Assembly (NCBI GenBank): GCA_026988115.1
Contig: JALSLV010000108.1
Span: forward strand, 62,001-126,000
Direction of reading: 5' to 3'
Length of the DNA stretch: 64,000 nt
Origin: Lysobacterales bacterium
GTDB lineage: Bacteria; Pseudomonadota; Gammaproteobacteria; Xanthomonadales; Marinicellaceae
The notes below the pieces were generated by a model, which was given only the letters and a program-made list of their open reading frames with translations, had not been told where the DNA came from and ran no database searches. Position 1 is the first letter of the stretch. Each line of letters opens with the position of its first letter. Of this stretch, positions 60,686 to 64,000 are shown piece by piece. Made by a program: the position numbers and the translations under genes.

Positions 60686-61866
60686 GTCATTCTCAAAATT
60701 CTTTTTATTAGTTTTGTAATATATGTCCTCAATTCTGCAAAAAAAGGCTTAATATCAGCTAAGGTAAACACGGGGTAAGTTCGTTTATAGTTGAACTTTA
60801 AATGAGGTTTAACCTTTGGTTTAGGCAAAACAAAGTTTTTATTTTTAAAATACTTCCATTGCGAAAACAAATCTTTAAGGCCATACCTCCATAACACCTT
60901 CGCTTTATTGTTTTTTATTGGAATATTTTCCAAATTCAACTTTCTACTTATAACTTGAGAAACAATAAGTGCACCTGATGCTGTTGCTACAGAATACCAA
61001 AGAGCTGGACGAGGATTAAATTCAATAACTACCCATTGATTTCGTCTACCACACCACTTAAACTCTCCGCTGCATACGCCTGAATAACCGACTTTTGACA
61101 ATAACTTGGAAGACATATCAACAATGTCTTGATTAAATTCTGTAATAACTAAACTGGCAGAGCCAAATCCAATTGGACTTTGGCGGAGCTTTCGCGCAGT
61201 AAAACAATCAATCAACTGATATTTAGAATCAAAACAACCCACAAACAACATTATATTATCTTCAGAGCCTAAAATTATTTCCTGAGCCAACCAATCTTTC
61301 TGACTGCTCTTATAACGACTAAACCAGTCTAGCCATTGTTCTTTATTTCTGATCACCATCCCTTTCTTGCCAGGAATGTCAGACCTCTTTTGGTGGATTA
61401 TTTTTGGTTTAATAAAAATAGGATAACTTTCTATTACCTCAGATTGTTGACTAAAATCATCTATCGAATAAACTTGTGGTTGCAATAAGTTATTCTCACT
61501 TGCAAGCGAACTAAATGTCTCCTTATCTAATAACTTCAAAGCAATTTGATCTAAATAGCAATCATCAAAAAAACAAAATTGATTTAAAACAGCTGCGTTA
61601 TGACAAACCCATTCAACAAACAAATCAGAACTAGGCATTAAAACAATATTATATCTTCGGCTTACTTGTTCTATTTTTTTTGTCAAGTCACTTAAGTCAG
61701 ATAAAACCCAACTTTCTTTAACAAAACGACTCGTATTTGCACACCCTTTTTCTAAACTAGCAACAACAATTGACGTATCAGGAATCCTATTAAGCTCGCG
61801 CACTATTGCCAAAGCCGTTGCTGAAGAACCGAGTACAAGCACAAGTTTGTCTTTAGTGTTATTCAT
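60682..61866 (-). CDS. ATP-grasp carboxylate-amine ligase-like protein
   Basis: The protein has 394 aa. The N-terminal part (about 8-110) is a Rossmann-like pre-ATP domain. The ATP-grasp core (about 115-310) has FIKPKI, a Gly/Lys loop (GKKGMV), QEIILGSEDN for the adenine hinge and VIEFNPRPALW, whose Glu and Asn bind magnesium. The family makes acyl-phosphate intermediates and couples a carboxylate to an amine or other nucleophile. Relatives (COG3919 type) occur in polysaccharide loci. A basic C-terminal region (about 340-394) may touch the membrane. It overlaps both neighbours by 4 bases. Substrates are unknown. Confidence 0.75.
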   Translation of the reverse strand: MNNTKDKLVLVLGSSATALAIVRELNRIPDTSIVVASLEKGCANTSRFVKESWVLSDLSDLTKKIEQVSRRYNIVLMPSSDLFVEWVCHNAAVLNQFCFFDDCYLDQIALKLLDKETFSSLASENNLLQPQVYSIDDFSQQSEVIESYPIFIKPKIIHQKRSDIPGKKGMVIRNKEQWLDWFSRYKSSQKDWLAQEIILGSEDNIMLFVGCFDSKYQLIDCFTARKLRQSPIGFGSASLVITEFNQDIVDMSSKLLSKVGYSGVCSGEFKWCGRRNQWVVIEFNPRPALWYSVATASGALIVSQVISRKLNLENIPIKNNKAKVLWRYGLKDLFSQWKYFKNKNFVLPKPKVKPHLKFNYKRTYPVFTLADIKPFFAELRTYITKLIKRILRMT

Positions 61867-63155
61867 ATTTTATACTTAATTAATAGTTTATAAAACCACC
61901 CTTTTTTACGGAAGTAAATTCCATAAGAAATAATTGCCAATAAATAGGGTAACGCCTGCATTCTCCACCTAAACAGAGCACCTTTATTTGTCGTTGTCGA
62001 GCCATAAACAACCAATATCCCAAAACCAAACCCCAGCAATGGTAAGGCTAAATTTCTATGCCTTCTCCATATTTCTTTTGCGCCTACAACCAAGTTTGGA
62101 AATAAGTTCATAAAAAGTAAAACTTCAGGTAATGCCATTAGCTGCCTGACACTTCCCAGTGAAGTAATGTCTAAAGATAAGAATGAATAATAAACTGCTA
62201 AACTAAACGATTTTAAATCATTTAACCAGCCTTGTCCCCAAACAGCATCTTCTTCATTTTGAAAAAAACGTCCACTACCATGATCACTTAGCTTAACCCT
62301 TGCATGATTCAAATAATCCAAATCGAAATAAACTGAATCTGCTATTCTATCCATTGCAAAAAAACCAAACCCTGCCAGTTGAGCAATAAAACCCATGATA
62401 AGGATAACAGCAATCCATCTAACAAAAACACCAAGAGTTGACCCTTTTAATGGCACCAAAGAGAGAAAAACAATCATCATGCTAATATACAACATGTACT
62501 CTCTTACACCCAAAAATATCATTAACCCTATTAATATTGAAATAACATATTTAACAGAAAACTTTATTTTCACGCTAACTGTTCCGTAAACAAGAAGAGA
62601 TACGGCTAACCATGAAATTGGGTCTTTGAGCATCAATACAGACCAATAAATAAAGGAGGGAAAAAAAGCCACCATTAAAGTCGTTAAACGCGCGATGCGA
62701 ATATCTGGAAAAACTTTTTTTAAAGTATGAAATACTATTATTGGCATGATACTGGCAACTGTAATATTAAACATCTGCACATAAATGGGATGAGGTCCAA
62801 ACAAATAAAACACCAGTCCATTGAACTGAAACCACGCATTATCTATCCATCTAGGCCAATTGAAATTACCGTTTGCCATTTGATTAGCAACAATTTTACC
62901 AACACGAGTGTAATAAAGAGAATCTGATGACAAACCCAACTTCTCAATTGCTCCCGTCATATTGACAAACAACAACAATGATAGCCTAATAGACCATGAA
63001 GTAAAAAACACCTTTCTTAAAAACAAATGGTGATCTGACTTTCTTATTTCAGGCTCAGCGAAAGGTGCGGTTGAAATTTTATTTCGCCCATTTATAAAAA
63101 TAAAAAAGGCAAAAACAAAGAAACCAATGGAAGCAATCAAAATGGCATACATCAT
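61863..63155 (-). CDS. Multi-pass membrane protein of the EPS locus
   Basis: The protein has 430 aa and about 11 hydrophobic helices. A large hydrophilic loop follows helix 2 (about 75-105, SSDSLYYTRVGK... with acidic and aromatic residues). This layout recalls GT-C type mannosyltransferases (GT39-like) or Wzy-type polymerases, but no defining motif convinces me. If Wzy-like, the locus would have two polymerase/ligase candidates, counting 55056-56504. It overlaps its neighbours by 4 bases on each side (ATGA), so it belongs with the glycosyltransferase and ATP-grasp genes. Confidence 0.6.
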   Translation of the reverse strand: MMYAILIASIGFFVFAFFIFINGRNKISTAPFAEPEIRKSDHHLFLRKVFFTSWSIRLSLLLFVNMTGAIEKLGLSSDSLYYTRVGKIVANQMANGNFNWPRWIDNAWFQFNGLVFYLFGPHPIYVQMFNITVASIMPIIVFHTLKKVFPDIRIARLTTLMVAFFPSFIYWSVLMLKDPISWLAVSLLVYGTVSVKIKFSVKYVISILIGLMIFLGVREYMLYISMMIVFLSLVPLKGSTLGVFVRWIAVILIMGFIAQLAGFGFFAMDRIADSVYFDLDYLNHARVKLSDHGSGRFFQNEEDAVWGQGWLNDLKSFSLAVYYSFLSLDITSLGSVRQLMALPEVLLFMNLFPNLVVGAKEIWRRHRNLALPLLGFGFGILVVYGSTTTNKGALFRWRMQALPYLLAIISYGIYFRKKGWFYKLLIKYKI

Positions 63156-64000
63156 TTGCTTAACCTTTGGACTTTAGTATACACTTTATCATAATGCTGA
63201 ATGCCATGCTTTAACGAAAAATATTTACCTGCCAATGATTGACATAATTTAACTGTTTGCCTTTCTTGACTCAAAGAGATGATATCATCAATTGCGTTAA
63301 CCAATAACTCGGGGGAATAATCATCACACAAAACAGCAACTTCAGCAGATAAAATCTCATCCATATCGCCAACGCCAGAATTACATAAAACAGGCATTCC
63401 ACAAGCCATGTATTCACCAATCTTAGTTGCGCAACTGGCTTTTTTGCTAAAATGAGGCTGAATAAAAGATAGGCCTATTGTGTATTGACCCAATTCTTTA
63501 GGGACTTGCTGGTGATTTAATCTCAAGTGAGAAATTTTGCTTAAGTCTACCTTATTGTTTTGTGCCAACTTTTCAACAAGCTTCTTCTGAGAACGTGAAA
63601 TAAGAATAATTTTATAGTTAGGGTAGTTTCTTTGAACAATTGAGAAAACTTTAAAAATCACATCACCCATGTAACCATCACCTATAGAGCCTAAATAGAC
63701 AAAAGATTTTATTTTATTTTGATGACTCTTAAAAACGGTAGTATCCACACAGGTTGGTATAACTGCAATTGGTATTTTTACGCCATTCTTAAAACAATCA
63801 TTTTTAATAATAGCCACTGCTTTTTGTGTCAATGATACAATTGCTGATGCTTGATTGTAGTTTTTAGCATCGAGTCTTTTGAGAAACTTATACAAAAATG
63901 AGTTTTGCCTAAGCTTGCCTTTGTAAACTTTTTCATCCACCCAGAATCCACGAATATCATAAATATAGGGGATTTTTATTTTATTAGAAACCCAACGTGC
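63152..64000 (-). CDS. Glycosyltransferase (GT4-like), 5' end outside window
   Basis: The frame stays open to base 64000: 20 further codons precede the GTG at 63940 and read IPYIYDIRGFWVDEK, the typical GT-B acceptor-side segment. The true start therefore lies beyond the window. About 282 residues are visible. The C-terminal domain has FVYLGSIGDGYMGDV for the nucleotide-sugar site and TKIGEYMACGMPVLCNSGVGDM, the family's donor-binding motif region. It adds a sugar during EPS repeat synthesis; donor unknown. Its stop overlaps the next gene (ATGA). Confidence 0.82.
   Translation of the reverse strand, partial: ARWVSNKIKIPYIYDIRGFWVDEKVYKGKLRQNSFLYKFLKRLDAKNYNQASAIVSLTQKAVAIIKNDCFKNGVKIPIAVIPTCVDTTVFKSHQNKIKSFVYLGSIGDGYMGDVIFKVFSIVQRNYPNYKIILISRSQKKLVEKLAQNNKVDLSKISHLRLNHQQVPKELGQYTIGLSFIQPHFSKKASCATKIGEYMACGMPVLCNSGVGDMDEILSAEVAVLCDDYSPELLVNAIDDIISLSQERQTVKLCQSLAGKYFSLKHGIQHYDKVYTKVQRLSK

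Overview
The window is bacterial chromosome from an AT-rich gammaproteobacterium (GC looks near 40% by eye; not counted). Three things point there: the fused order tRNA-tuf-tRNA-secE-nusG-L11-L1-L10-L7/L12-rpoBC-str-S10-spc-alpha, the presence of DsbB, Uup, AmpE-like and AlkA proteins, and a full-length zinc-free S14. The GAPDH type, class II DAHP synthase, arginine deiminase and an IPTL-CTERM-like protein would fit a lineage near Xanthomonadales/Marinicella, but that placement is a guess.

Left part (1-11.1 kb). A truncated AmpE-like gene, a DUF4124 protein, and an acpP-fabF-pabB fatty acid/folate block run rightwards. Leftwards, and converging on them, is an operon of RND permease, membrane fusion protein and AlkA glycosylase, followed by an unrecognised exported protein. 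A small secreted protein with a C-terminal sorting-type tail diverges from the pump operon.

Middle-left (11.1-18.5 kb). Leftward genes: Uup, GAPDH with a clear promoter inside an unusual inverted repeat, an I-site-bearing diguanylate cyclase, and a dsbB-DAHP synthase-arginine deiminase operon. This operon starts right behind the terminator of the ribosomal super-operon.

Core (18.5-50.3 kb). This is one long leftward run of translation and transcription genes. It begins at a strong promoter with an AT-rich upstream element (50287-50315), which drives tRNA-Tyr, tRNA-Gly, tRNA-Thr, tuf, tRNA-Trp, secE and nusG. It continues through rplKAJL, rpoBC, rpsLG-fusA-tuf, the S10 and spc operons and secY, and ends with rpsM-rpsK-rpsD-rpoA-rplQ. 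Internal promoter candidates lie before rplJ, rpsL and rpsM. Several intergenic hairpins sit where attenuators, processing sites or autoregulatory sites are known in E. coli. tuf is present twice with the same protein sequence. rpmJ (L36), normally after secY, is missing, and a 328-base gap takes its place.

Right part (50.4-64 kb). A leftward exopolysaccharide locus runs off the window edge. Its promoter-distal end (outer-membrane barrel, Wza-type exporter, Wzc-type tyrosine kinase, small anchored protein) has the layout of Vibrio vpsM-N-O-P. Upstream of it are a Wzy/ligase, a WecA-type initiating transferase, Gmd, two glycosyltransferases, and an ATP-grasp/YdjC-deacetylase/membrane-protein module that looks more AT-rich.

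Most of the window is conserved core genome. I found no clear case of a wholly new system. The least understood parts are the EPS modification module, the exported protein at 4.0-5.1 kb, and the regulatory architecture of the super-operon.
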